Source: Candidatus Geohydrothermomicrobium daggyaiense
GTDB taxonomy: Bacteria > Actinomycetota > Geothermincolia > Fen-727 > JACVIW01
Length of the DNA stretch: 26,738 bases
Assembly (NCBI GenBank): GCA_015711695.1
Contig: JACVIW010000004.1
Location: forward strand, 1-26,738
Direction: 5' to 3'
Shown here: piece after piece, positions 1-8,387 of the stretch
Numbering within the stretch: position 1 is the stretch's first letter
Layout: each line of letters opens with the position of its first letter
Program-made: the position numbers and the translations under genes
Notes under the pieces: generated by a model
Databases searched by the model: none
Told to the model about the DNA's origin: nothing
The model's input: only the letters and a program-made list of their open reading frames with translations

Positions 1-298
1 CTGACCGAAGGGCAGGCAATCGCTGATCTCTAAAGAGAGTCTTTCCCCCTTCGAACTCTTTTAACCAGGTGAATCCGTGATTTATTCCTCCATGCTTCAG
101 AAATTTCCTGTCCGATAGCAGGGGCAAGGTTTAGCGATTAAAATTGTGTGTTATTCTTTCCACAAGAAATTTCAATCTGAACTGTAATCGAGCGTTTTCT
201 CTTGACTTGCACCAAAGGCCTTGCGATGAACGCCGTAAGCGTCACAGATAGCAGCAGTTTATAAAATATATCTTCAAAAAAGACATTTATTTTGGCAG
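1..298. other. gene-free left edge, possible tail of an upstream CDS
   Basis: Reading frame 1 is open for ten codons and ends in TAA at 31-33, which could be the last codons of a plus-strand gene outside the window; this is too short to judge. A short inverted repeat (TCTCT/AGAGA) overlaps that stop. The rest of the stretch holds no recognisable gene, tRNA or riboswitch. A TTGACT at 202-207 resembles a -35 box, but the matching -10 position (GATGAA at 225-230) is poor. Confidence 0.2.
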
Positions 299-304
299 GT
301 GACG

Positions 305-1312
305 ATGAAAAAATGTCTCGGATCCAGCAGTTTTGACACGCGCGAGAGAATCGACTGCCATGTACACCTCATAGCTTTTGACAGAAAAAAACACGGAAGT
401 TTCTACCGTGGGGCAGACCGCAAGGATTTTCTTTACACAGCGGGGAGAATTTTTTATGGCTTCCACCGAAAAATGCCATTTTGCGAGATGGACGAAGCCT
501 ATGCCGACTTACTTGCCAGGATGGTTCGTGAATCTAGATATTGCGACAGGGTGGTTCTTCTCGCAAACGACGGCTTATATGACGAGAGGGGAAGATTAGA
601 CCCGCGGACTGAATGTGTTGTGTCCAACGATTGGACTGCTCGCGTCGTCAAGCGATATCCCGACGTTTTTCTTTTCGGCGCAAGCATACATCCTAACAGG
701 AAAGACGCGCTCGAGGAGTTAGAAAAATGTTTCCGGGAAGGAGCTGTATGCGTGAAATGGATACCACCTTCACAAAACATTGACCCTTCTGACATCCGTT
801 ATGTCCCATTCTATGAGAACATGCTCAAACACGGCCTTGTGCTTCTCAGCCATACTGGATATGAGCACTCGCTTTCCACAACCAATCAGCACCTGGGAGA
901 CCCGGAGAGGCTGCGCCTTCCTCTCGAATTGGGATTAACTGTTGTAGCTGCTCATTCAGGTGCAAGCGGATGGTATCATCCGGTTGAGTATTTTCCGAAT
1001 TTTCTCAGACTTCTTGAAAAATTCGATAATCTCTTCGGCGATTCCGCGGCTTTCACTTCGCCGGAGCGTTTTACGTACAGAAAATGGATTTTAAGTTCAG
1101 AGTTCATCAGAGAAAAGATCATACAGGGAACAGATTTTCCAACGCCCCCTCTGCCGATTTTGTGGGCGGGAACGCTTGGGTTCAGGAAAGCGCTTAAGAT
1201 CCAGTTCATGAGAAACATATTCGATCAGGACTATCTTGCCAAGAAAGAGGCAGGATTTCCTGAAGAGCACTTCAGGAAAGGGCATGACATCTTCCTCAAA
1301 GGGAAACCTTAG
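305..1312 (+). CDS. Amidohydrolase-2 family metal-dependent hydrolase
   Basis: This is a 335-aa TIM-barrel amidohydrolase of the ACMSD-like (amidohydrolase-2) type, a cytosolic hydrolase or decarboxylase using a divalent metal. The metal-binding HxH of strand 1 is in IDCHVHL (H19, H21). Further expected ligands follow in order: H183 in LLSHTGYEH, H217 in VVAAHSG and D277 in QGTDFP. Length and motif order are normal for the family. I chose ATG 305 because an AGGTG lies just upstream. A GTG at 299 in the same frame would add two residues and has no clear ribosome site. The gene stands alone, with the next gene convergent. The substrate cannot be read from the sequence, and family members range from decarboxylases to lactonases. 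Confidence 0.85.
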   Translation: MKKCLGSSSFDTRERIDCHVHLIAFDRKKHGSFYRGADRKDFLYTAGRIFYGFHRKMPFCEMDEAYADLLARMVRESRYCDRVVLLANDGLYDERGRLDPRTECVVSNDWTARVVKRYPDVFLFGASIHPNRKDALEELEKCFREGAVCVKWIPPSQNIDPSDIRYVPFYENMLKHGLVLLSHTGYEHSLSTTNQHLGDPERLRLPLELGLTVVAAHSGASGWYHPVEYFPNFLRLLEKFDNLFGDSAAFTSPERFTYRKWILSSEFIREKIIQGTDFPTPPLPILWAGTLGFRKALKIQFMRNIFDQDYLAKKEAGFPEEHFRKGHDIFLKGKP

Positions 1313-1431
1313 AACAGCGGACAGTCATAAGCTTGAAGGTTAACGCGTATAGCACTCTAATGATATGAGCAAATCTTCCCGGGATTATGCCCGTGCGCGC
1401 ATTCTTCTAATGGTGAAGTCCGAAGGAACCG

Positions 1432-2490
1432 TCAATCCACCCTCATGACTTCGAAAGTGAGATCGCCGTCTTGAGCCACGCTCCATTCCGTTGCAACAGG
1501 TTTCCCCGTAAAAGCCTCATAAAAGCCCGCCGCGGAGCCAACAATTACCAGTGGCATGGCGGGATTTTCTATTTTCGCTGTGAATCCAACGGAAGTTTTT
1601 TCAAGAGAAACGAGATTTCCGAGACCTTGAACCGCAAGCCATCTTCGCAGTTCTTCACGACTCGAGCCTCTCCAGCACATGTTTATATTTGAAATGGTGT
1701 ACATCTGCTGAGCTTTAACTATCGTATCAGGAATGTACTCGCCGAGTTCATTTTCCAGTTCGTCGAAGATTACCTGAATTCCAACGGGACCGAATATCGC
1801 CATTCGCGTCCCCGTTTCAGCATGTCTGATAGTGCCTTTTTCTATATCCCACCTGAACCCAGACAACTCTGTTGGAACTCCGCAGACCTCACAGAGCTGA
1901 TATCTAATATCACCCTGTTTCCTCTTCACTTGTCCAGGCTTAAGCCTTTCTTCAAGCTCCGGGGCGAAAGGAGCCACATAGTTGTAAACAACGAAACGTC
2001 CGGGCTCAATTTCTTCGTATGTAACGGTGCCCGCAACCTTCCTTATCGCCTCAATAGCGCCTTTCAAATCACCCGAAAAAAGCCTGATTGAATAAGGATT
2101 GGCAATTTCGCATTCTATATAACTTTCTTTCCAGTTGAATACTCTGACTTTAATGTCACCGTAACCCATCACTCTTCCCTGCTCAACAACCCTTCGCACT
2201 ATCCGATCTATACCCACCAAGCGTGCCAGAAAACCCCTGGAGCCCCTCATGAGTCTGGAAATGTAATCCTTGGTTGCCCTTTTCTTGCTTTCAATGATCA
2301 TCTTATCGATAGGAATCTTTATGAGTTTTTCTATATTGGCAAATAAACCTTCTATCCCATCCGAATCCACGAAAACCATGCGATGGTTTCGGTCCTTTCT
2401 TTGGGTTATTGTGCCGTCACTGTTCCAAACATGGTCTTTGCCTATTTTTTTTGGAACCCCGCAAACTTTGCATGGCTTTAAATCATTCAT
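1432..2490 (-). CDS. Hypothetical protein with two CxxC + V4R-like modules
   Basis: This 352-aa protein (ATG 2490) is an internal duplication. Each half opens with a CxVCGVP zinc-knuckle-like motif (about residues 6-13 and 199-206). A W...GTI stretch and an RM-F-G-GI segment follow, then a helical IFDELE-type region, and a beta-rich end. The second half ends with GSAAGFYEAFTGKP followed by a D-G-D-L-x-FEV strand. That pattern resembles the small-ligand-binding V4R (4-vinyl reductase) and heme-NO-binding-like folds. No enzymatic motif, signal peptide or TM segment is visible. A TTG at 2499 in frame, spaced better from an AAGGCGG, is an alternative start (355 aa). A V4R-like sensor or ligand carrier is my inference; the duplication and the paired cysteines are direct observations. 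Confidence 0.7.
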   Translation of the reverse strand: MNDLKPCKVCGVPKKIGKDHVWNSDGTITQRKDRNHRMVFVDSDGIEGLFANIEKLIKIPIDKMIIESKKRATKDYISRLMRGSRGFLARLVGIDRIVRRVVEQGRVMGYGDIKVRVFNWKESYIECEIANPYSIRLFSGDLKGAIEAIRKVAGTVTYEEIEPGRFVVYNYVAPFAPELEERLKPGQVKRKQGDIRYQLCEVCGVPTELSGFRWDIEKGTIRHAETGTRMAIFGPVGIQVIFDELENELGEYIPDTIVKAQQMYTISNINMCWRGSSREELRRWLAVQGLGNLVSLEKTSVGFTAKIENPAMPLVIVGSAAGFYEAFTGKPVATEWSVAQDGDLTFEVMRVD

Positions 2491-2591
2491 TTCCCGCAAA
2501 CCCGCCTTTTGATTGAAGATTGAGCCTTAAAATATCAATTTGTACATCATGGCAGCAAACTGAATAGAAAGGATGCCACTATTACCGCTTT

Positions 2592-2615
2592 GACCGAATC
2601 AAAGACCGAATCAAA
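2592..2615. repeat. 12-bp tandem repeat, two units
   Basis: The 12-mer GACCGAATCAAA occurs twice in direct succession, followed by a degenerate third start (agtcgaaa). It lies about 100 bp upstream of the minus-strand duplicated CxxC/V4R-like gene, inside the 259-bp gap 2500-2758. The rest of that gap shows no other structure. It could be a regulator site or chance slippage. Confidence 0.5.
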
Positions 2616-2758
2616 AGTCGAAACCCGGTTTAGCTTACGGCAATCATCTACAATGCATACGCTCCTCGCCGGAAGCATGAATCACTAACAGTTCATTGTA
2701 TAGAATTCTCCGCGCCATCCCTTCATCCCTTGTCAAAAGCGCTTCCTTATAAGCTACG

Positions 2759-3199
2759 CTAAGACTCTGCTGTTCGCAGTTCCTCAATGCTGCATATCAG
2801 GTGAGTTGACATACCAACCGCGATTATCTCCCCTTTTTCGTTTTTTACTTGAGCTTCGGTCACGCCTGTCTGTTTACCTCTATGAATTACTTTTCCCACA
2901 CCAATAAGCTTTCCCCCGGTAACGTTTGAAATAAAGTTAATCCGCAAATCAACTGTTACAGTAATTTCCCCTTCTGCCAGAAGAGTGCCAAGAGCTATAC
3001 CGCAGGCTGAATCGAGTATTGTTGTTATCGCCCCTCCGTGAAGAATTCCGTAGAGATTACGCATCTCAGGCTTTGTATCCATTTCCAGCAAAGATTTTCC
3101 ATCTCCCGCTTTTATAACTTTCATGTTCATGTATCGGTAAAAGGGGGAAGCATTGATAAATTCCAGAAGAGGCTGAAAATCCTCTCTTTCCTCGTCCAC
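2759..3199 (-). CDS. PaaI-type hotdog-fold acyl-CoA thioesterase
   Basis: This 146-aa protein has the length and motif set of PaaI/YdiI-like hotdog thioesterases, which hydrolyse aromatic or aliphatic acyl-CoA to the acid and CoA in the cytosol. The hallmark is GILHGGAITTILDSACGIAL (HGG at residues 54-56, D63 on the hot-dog helix). The beta-strand TVDLRINFI and the late EKGEIIAVGMSTHLI strand complete the fold. The start is GTG at 3199, preceded by AAGGTG at a suitable distance; the first ATG is well inside the domain. The gene is followed, after a 259-bp gap, by the CxxC/V4R-like gene on the same strand. The physiological acyl-CoA is unknown, but a fatty acyl-CoA ligase lies 2.5 kb away. Confidence 0.85.
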   Translation of the reverse strand: MDEEREDFQPLLEFINASPFYRYMNMKVIKAGDGKSLLEMDTKPEMRNLYGILHGGAITTILDSACGIALGTLLAEGEITVTVDLRINFISNVTGGKLIGVGKVIHRGKQTGVTEAQVKNEKGEIIAVGMSTHLICSIEELRTAES

Positions 3200-3660
3200 T
3201 TTTCACCTTCTCTGTAATATCAATTTAAAACCTGCCCCCGGATGGATTTCATCAAACCCTATAAGACGCGGTTTCGTTATTCTATAGCATGTTAAACGAT
3301 AAGATAACAAAGATGTTTTTCATCCTGCAGTTCTTTTATCGGGCTGCCCGGCATGCGAAAAGCATCACCTGCACCCGATTCCTCGCAATTTTCTATTGCT
3401 TTTTTCTAAATTGAGCGTTTTTTGTCACTTACATGCAATATGAACTCCATGATCGGCCCTCAAACCTCCCTGCTCTTTTCCCCGATTATTTGCCGCAGCG
3501 CAATCACCTCTTTGTTTGAACTGATGCCATCTTTTTAGGTGACCCATCATGTCACGAGGATTCCAAAGGAAATATACACTTTTAGCCCTCTTTATTCATT
3601 TGATTTTTGTCGACCGTTATTTCTGGAAAGTGCGGATAGCGGAAATGGAGGTCGATAGAA
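3200..3660. other. Divergent intergenic region, 461 bp
   Basis: This separates the leftward thioesterase from the rightward glycosidase and should hold both promoters. Apart from the small inverted repeat and weak promoter near 3539-3578 and the ribosome site at the right end, I see no RNA gene, riboswitch or convincing ORF. Confidence 0.4.
3539..3578 (+). promoter_or_regulatory. Inverted repeat with weak promoter upstream of glycosidase
   Basis: GTGAC (3539-3543) and GTCAC (3551-3555) form a perfect 5-bp inverted repeat with a 7-bp spacer. A TATACA (3573-3578) sits 17 bp after TGTCAC (3550-3555), i.e. at -10 to -35 spacing, although the -35 box is poor. The arrangement would suit an activator-dependent promoter. 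The assignment is tentative. Confidence 0.25.
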
Positions 3661-5592
3661 ATGCCGATTGTAAATAAGCGTATCTGGAGAGATTTTCGCA
3701 TGTTTCTCTCTCTCCTTCTCTTTATAATGCTTGTGGCTCTTCTCTTTCCCGGACCCTTCCTTTTCGGTGGTCTTGTACGTGCGGATGGCAATTCAACCTA
3801 CGCCGAAAGATACGGAGTTGCTCAGAGCCATTTGATGCTTTATGAGAGATCGAAGATGGAGAGGCAGCTCGAGATGCTCGCCAATGCGGGAGTGAGATGG
3901 GTTAGGACAGGTTTTGCGTGGTGTGATCTCGAGCCGGTAAGAGGAGCATGGAGGTTTGATAGCTCAGACAGGGTTGTCCAGAAGGCGCGTTCACTCGGGA
4001 TAGAGATACTCGCGATACTTGGCGGTCCACCCGGATGGGCAAACGGAGGATACCCCCCTAACTATCCCCCCACGGATATTGAGGCATGGAAGAACTACGT
4101 AAGGACAGTGGTATCAAGATACAAGGGGAGCATAAGCGCATATGAGATATGGAACGAGGAGAACATACACGGTTTCTGGATGCCGTCCCCATCAGCCTCT
4201 GATTATGTCTCCCTTCTCAGAAACACGACTCCCCTGATAAGGGAGGCGGATCCCGGAGCGAAGGTGATAATGGGAGGCCTTGCCGGTCTTGACCCCTCAT
4301 ATATGGATGCATGTTTCAGGGAGGGAATAGCAGATCTCGTGGACGCGGTAGCATTCCATCCCTATCCAGAGACACTCAGGTTCATGAACTACACTCCCCA
4401 GGAGGATCACATAAGGTTTGTCATTGGATGGGTGAGATGGCTCATCTCCACATACACGAGCAAAAACCTGGAGATATGGCTTACCGAGTTTGGCTGGACA
4501 ACATGCGCGAACTTCCCCCCGGGGGTGAGCGAGGACACCCAGGCTTCGTATATCTTAAGAAGCCTGATAAACTACGCCGGAACAACGGCGGACAAAATCT
4601 TTTACTACAACCTGTGGGACGCGAACCAAAACCCCGGTGATGCCGAGTCAAACTACGGGATACTGAGAAATGATTTCTCCCCCAAAAAGTCATATCACTG
4701 GATGAGGAGCTTCATCTCCCTTTTCGGGAGGGCAACATCAAAATCGGGGTCGGTGAGCGTCTCTTGCTCGAATCCATCAACCCTTGAGGCTCACTCGTTC
4801 AATCTTGAGGACGGGTCTGTAGCACTCGGGGTATGGAAGAGGGATGAGGTGCAGGACACGGCAGAGATAAGGGTGAATGCTGGAACATATGATGATCCTA
4901 TCACCCTGGACCCGACAACGGGCACATATACACCAGTGTCGAACTTCTCCAGGGACGCGAGCGGAAGGATAACCATAAGCGGTGTTCCCATCGGGAAAGA
5001 TCCTGTGCTGGTGGTGTTCAGGAATGGATATAATAATCCACCTCAGACAAAACCTGAAATTGAATCGATAAATCCATCGTTTGGAACAGCTGGATCGGTG
5101 GTTTCAATAACAGGCTCAGGTTTCGGTCAGGAGAAAGGCTCAAGCGTCGTCCTGTTTGGAGAGATTCCCGCCACAGCATATAGTTACTGGTCTAACGACC
5201 TAATCAAAGCAGTTGTGCCTACAGGATTGAAAGGGACAGTGCAAGTCCGCGTTATACGAGAAGGGATTCCTTCTAACAGCGTTCAGATCGAGGTCTTTCC
5301 TCCTCCACTTACCATCAAGTCCGTCTCTCCGAACTCGGCAAACCAATTTACTCTCTTTATGTCTGTGGAGATAAACGGGACCGGCTTTGAGAAGGGAATG
5401 ACGGTAAGGCTTGAAAAAGATAAAAACGTGATAAACGGCTTTAACGTCAACGTTCTAACTGACTCCAAACTCACATGCACATTCGGTTTCTTCCTCGTTG
5501 CCACAGGTTCCTACCAAGCAGTCGTAGTTCATCCTGACGGCAGGCGAGCCACCTTACCTGATGCTTTCACGGTCAGGCCTCTGTGGTTTTAA
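3661..5592 (+). CDS. Exported GH39-like glycosidase with two IPT/TIG domains
   Basis: The 643-aa protein starts with a basic n-region and a hydrophobic stretch (about 14-38) ending VRADG, a likely signal peptide or anchor. Residues about 45-355 form a clan-A (beta/alpha)8 glycosidase resembling GH39/PslG-type enzymes. AYEIWNEEN carries the acid/base E166 and EIWLTEFGW the nucleophile E276; AFHPYPE adds H233. A beta-rich stretch (about 360-455) follows. Then come two IPT/TIG immunoglobulin-like domains (about 465-550 and 553-640), the first with the signature SINPSFGTAGS-V-I-GSGFG. ATG 3661 has GGAGGT 8 nt upstream. By my count about 13 of 19 isoleucines in the first part of the catalytic region use ATA, a bias less marked in the TIG part. 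It probably cleaves an extracellular or own-surface polysaccharide; the exact substrate is unknown. Confidence 0.85.
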   Translation: MPIVNKRIWRDFRMFLSLLLFIMLVALLFPGPFLFGGLVRADGNSTYAERYGVAQSHLMLYERSKMERQLEMLANAGVRWVRTGFAWCDLEPVRGAWRFDSSDRVVQKARSLGIEILAILGGPPGWANGGYPPNYPPTDIEAWKNYVRTVVSRYKGSISAYEIWNEENIHGFWMPSPSASDYVSLLRNTTPLIREADPGAKVIMGGLAGLDPSYMDACFREGIADLVDAVAFHPYPETLRFMNYTPQEDHIRFVIGWVRWLISTYTSKNLEIWLTEFGWTTCANFPPGVSEDTQASYILRSLINYAGTTADKIFYYNLWDANQNPGDAESNYGILRNDFSPKKSYHWMRSFISLFGRATSKSGSVSVSCSNPSTLEAHSFNLEDGSVALGVWKRDEVQDTAEIRVNAGTYDDPITLDPTTGTYTPVSNFSRDASGRITISGVPIGKDPVLVVFRNGYNNPPQTKPEIESINPSFGTAGSVVSITGSGFGQEKGSSVVLFGEIPATAYSYWSNDLIKAVVPTGLKGTVQVRVIREGIPSNSVQIEVFPPPLTIKSVSPNSANQFTLFMSVEINGTGFEKGMTVRLEKDKNVINGFNVNVLTDSKLTCTFGFFLVATGSYQAVVVHPDGRRATLPDAFTVRPLWF

Positions 5593-5662
5593 CGTTCCCA
5601 AAAAAATCTCTGATTAAGCACTCTATATAGCAAGATAAAGCCGCTGATAAAGCTTTGAAAAG

Positions 5663-7210
5663 CTAACCGATCTTGCCCTCGCGGTTCTTTATTTGCTTGT
5701 ACATCTCCTTAAGTTCTCTTTTAAGGACTTTCCCGATCAACGTCTTGGGAAGCGAATCAACTATTATTATTTCTCCGGGTCGTTTGAACGGTATTAACTT
5801 CTTTGAGCAAAAATCAAGTATCTCCTCCGGAGTCGCACTCATTTTGGGCTCAATTGTAACGAATACGACTATTTCTTCCCCGTAGATATCATGAGGCACA
5901 CCTATTGCGGCCGCCTCACTTACAGCAGGATGCTCCGCGACCACATCCTCTATTTGTGCCGGCATAATGTTCTCTCCACCTTTTATTATCAAGTCTTTTT
6001 TTCTTGCCGTTACAAATAGAAAACCGTCATCATCCATGTATCCTACGTCTCCGGTATGCAGCCAACCATTCCGGAGCGCTTTCTCCGTTTCTTCCGGAAG
6101 ATTCAAATAACCCTTCATCACCTGTGGTCCGCGGATCACGATCTCCCCTAGCTCACCTGGCGGCAGCTCGTTGTCATCATCGTCGAATATTTTGATCTCT
6201 TGATTGTCATATGCTTTGCCCACAGTCCCAGGAATAAAGGGGTGACTTGGCCTTACCGTAGCGCCCATTCCTGAAGATTCAGTCAATCCGTAGAGCTGAC
6301 GCATTTTGCACTTAAACCTCTCCATGAAACCCACCTGCAAATCAACAGGCAGTGCGGCTGCGCCGGAGACGCAGTCTTCGAGCGAACTCAAATTGTATTT
6401 TTCAGCATCCGGGTGATTGTATAGAAGAGCGAACATCGCCGGAACGCCGGGGAAGAGCTGAATTCCGTATTTCTCGATCAATCGGAACACCTCATCGGGC
6501 ACGAACCAGCGCATTATTATACTAAGACTCCCTTTGAATTCATTTAAAAACCCTGCATTCATGGCTCCAACACCGTATATGTGAGCAAGGGGTAGGCACA
6601 TAAGGCCACGAGTTGGTTTAGTTACCTCATTCGCGGTGTAAGCACTTCTGGCACCCTCCACGAGATTGCGGTGGGTAAGCATAACCCCTTTAGGCTTCCC
6701 AGTAGTTCCAGAAGTGTACATTATCATTGCGAGGTCATCCGGATCCTTTTCAACGGCGCTGAGTTGCCCTGACGCTTTCTCCAGAATAGATTCGAAATCC
6801 AGGCTGCGAGCGAGGTCTTGCGCTCCCACAGTAATCACGCACTTCACCGTATCCAAATCCTCAACCGCTTCGAGGACCTTCTGTTCCTGGGTGAAATCCG
6901 TTATGACTGCCACAGCTTTTGAGTCGCTCAATATATATTTCATTTCTTCAGCTGATAAGAGGAACAATATGGGAAGAACAATCGCGCCTATGCGGAAAAT
7001 GCCGCTGAAAGACTGGATAACCTCAAGCGAATTTGACATTGTTACCGCCACGACATCGTTTTGCTTAATACCCAAACCAACAAGCGCGTTTCCGAGTTTA
7101 TTGGCTCGCTCTCTCATGTAGACACTTGTGTATTCTCTGTCCTCGAAAATAGTTGTCACGACATTCCCGAACTTTTCGATGAAATGCTCGTGAAGTGTTG
7201 CAACGTTCAT
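5663..7210 (-). CDS. Long-chain fatty acid--CoA ligase (AMP-forming)
   Basis: This 515-aa adenylate-forming enzyme activates a carboxylic acid to acyl-AMP and then acyl-CoA. All core motifs are present in order: the P-loop YTSGTTGKPKG (about 165-175), YGLTESSG (307-314), TGDVGYMDDDGF (386-397), the hinge KKDLIIKGGENI (404-415) and the C-terminal catalytic lysine in PKTLIGKVLKREL (K494). Length is typical of FadD-like or medium/long-chain ligases, and no membrane segment is present. ATG 7210 follows an AAGGGG about 10 nt upstream. The gene stands between the glycosidase (convergent) and the lipoprotein (divergent). Chain length cannot be inferred; a 4-coumarate- or benzoate-type substrate remains possible. 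Confidence 0.93.
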   Translation of the reverse strand: MNVATLHEHFIEKFGNVVTTIFEDREYTSVYMRERANKLGNALVGLGIKQNDVVAVTMSNSLEVIQSFSGIFRIGAIVLPILFLLSAEEMKYILSDSKAVAVITDFTQEQKVLEAVEDLDTVKCVITVGAQDLARSLDFESILEKASGQLSAVEKDPDDLAMIMYTSGTTGKPKGVMLTHRNLVEGARSAYTANEVTKPTRGLMCLPLAHIYGVGAMNAGFLNEFKGSLSIIMRWFVPDEVFRLIEKYGIQLFPGVPAMFALLYNHPDAEKYNLSSLEDCVSGAAALPVDLQVGFMERFKCKMRQLYGLTESSGMGATVRPSHPFIPGTVGKAYDNQEIKIFDDDDNELPPGELGEIVIRGPQVMKGYLNLPEETEKALRNGWLHTGDVGYMDDDGFLFVTARKKDLIIKGGENIMPAQIEDVVAEHPAVSEAAAIGVPHDIYGEEIVVFVTIEPKMSATPEEILDFCSKKLIPFKRPGEIIIVDSLPKTLIGKVLKRELKEMYKQIKNREGKIG

Positions 7211-7516
7211 CGGTACCGCCCCTTCCTATAAGATACAACCGGGAAACAAAACTATTATGCCAAATTATAGATCCGAAAAACATTGCCATCACTCGAAACA
7301 ATTTTTCCCAGCTTAAGAAACACTAATAAAATGTGAGAAAATTAATAAACGTCTAACAGCGACGCAGGAAAGCAAAGTGCGAATCCGAGAAAACGTTCGT
7401 GCTTGTTGATGATTCTCAATCGCCGCTGGAATGTGTTCAGGTTATGGAAAGGTTTAAAATCCGCAATGGTCAATAGCCATTGGGATATAAACGATGTTTT
7501 TTCGGAAGGAGAAATA
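7211..7516. other. Divergent intergenic region with palindrome and -10 box
   Basis: On the minus strand a perfect TATAAT (7269 to 7264) lies about 55 bp before the ligase start, but the -35 position is not recognisable. Toward the lipoprotein, CAATGG (7464-7469) and CCATTG (7477-7482) form a perfect 6-bp inverted repeat with a 7-bp spacer about 35 bp before its ATG. This could be an operator or leader hairpin. The frame upstream of the lipoprotein ATG is open back to 7403, but its predicted peptide is not signal-like and is probably not translated. Confidence 0.35.
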
Positions 7517-8089
7517 ATGAATAAAACACTTTACCGGGCAGCCGCAATATCGTGCGCAATTATCATTGCCTTAAGCTTGACAGGGTGTGGGGGGGAAGAA
7601 AACCCTAGCCTTTATATGCAGAAAGGCGACAAACAGCTCCAGGTTTTTGACGAAATTGGCGGTAGAGCCGGCGAAAAGATAGACAGTTTCTTCGCTGACA
7701 TTGTGAAGCAAATCGAATCCAAAAAAACTCCAGAGGCAAATAAGGTCAAAAAAGACACGGATGAGATTATCGGTCTACTCAATGACGGCATTGCGTCCGC
7801 AAAAACGGCGAAAAGGTATTACGCAAAGATACTCGAGCATAAGAATCCAGGAAAATATGGGGATTACGCAAAACTCATCATTAAATACATTGATGCTAGT
7901 AATTCGATGATAACAGAGATAATAAATTACTTCACAACACTTCAGTCGGACCTTGCCTCCGGTAAATACCAGATTGAGAACTTCACCAGGAATTTACAGA
8001 AATTCGCCGCTAACATTCAGGCGAAAACGAATGAATCCAACACCCTGAGAGAAAAAGCAGACGAATTGAAAAGCCAGAATTCCCTCTGA
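7517..8089 (+). CDS. Lipoprotein, helical, unknown function
   Basis: The 190-aa product begins MNKTLYR, followed by a hydrophobic h-region and the lipobox LTGC (Cys24). It is therefore expected to be exported, lipid-modified at Cys24 and anchored on the outer face of the membrane. The mature part is charged and helix-rich, with heptad-like stretches (for example KVKKDTDEIIGLLNDGI and the C-terminal LREKADELK), compatible with a helical bundle. No catalytic motif is visible. ATG 7517 is preceded by AAGGAG at good spacing. A frame extension to 7403 is rejected because it would bury the signal peptide. The gene lies just upstream of the propeller/TIG surface protein on the same strand with a 298-bp gap, so a shared role at the cell surface is possible but unproven. 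Confidence 0.75.
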   Translation: MNKTLYRAAAISCAIIIALSLTGCGGEENPSLYMQKGDKQLQVFDEIGGRAGEKIDSFFADIVKQIESKKTPEANKVKKDTDEIIGLLNDGIASAKTAKRYYAKILEHKNPGKYGDYAKLIIKYIDASNSMITEIINYFTTLQSDLASGKYQIENFTRNLQKFAANIQAKTNESNTLREKADELKSQNSL

Positions 8090-8387
8090 GATAGCGTTTT
8101 AAACAAAAGAGATGTCATTACTTTAGAGCAGCGTTTTATAAAATTGGGAAATGTCCGCATGCCCGCTCTTAAAAAATTTCACACCTCAAAATACTTATGA
8201 AGAATCTTATCTATGATGAATTGTGTTTAATTTAAACGGAAGATATTATCTATCGGTGGAATATGAGCATCGTAAAAGATTTCCGGTGCAAGTGCTTGCC
8301 AACAACTATCAGTCTTGCAGGTGGAGCAAGTGGCATCATCGCCCGGGGTTTAAAAGTTCAATATTATCGAATAAAGGACTAAAGGCT
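8090..8387 (+). other. Leader region upstream of propeller/TIG gene
   Basis: The frame is open from a GTG at 8223, but those 55 codons are rich in aromatic and basic residues, have no ribosome site and precede the signal anchor, so I treat them as untranslated. Nested inverted repeats occur at 8288-8330: GCAAG-TG-CTTGC, then CTTGC-7 nt-GCAAG. They could form alternative RNA hairpins or a dimeric operator. I could not match the region to a known riboswitch class. Confidence 0.35.

Noticed and set aside
1371..1390. CGGG-ATTATG-CCCG hairpin after the amidohydrolase
   Set aside because: Four base pairs and no T-run are not enough to call a terminator.
5640..5665. AGCTTT-GA-AAAGCT inverted repeat at the convergent end of the glycosidase and ligase
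   Set aside because: A two-base loop and AT-rich stem make a weak hairpin, with no T-run.
7403..7516. N-terminal extension of the lipoprotein frame
   Set aside because: It would place 38 residues before a clear lipoprotein signal peptide, and the AAGGAG supports ATG 7517.
8223..8387. N-terminal extension of the propeller protein from GTG 8223
   Set aside because: No ribosome site, unusual composition, and it precedes the hydrophobic anchor; kept only as an alternative.
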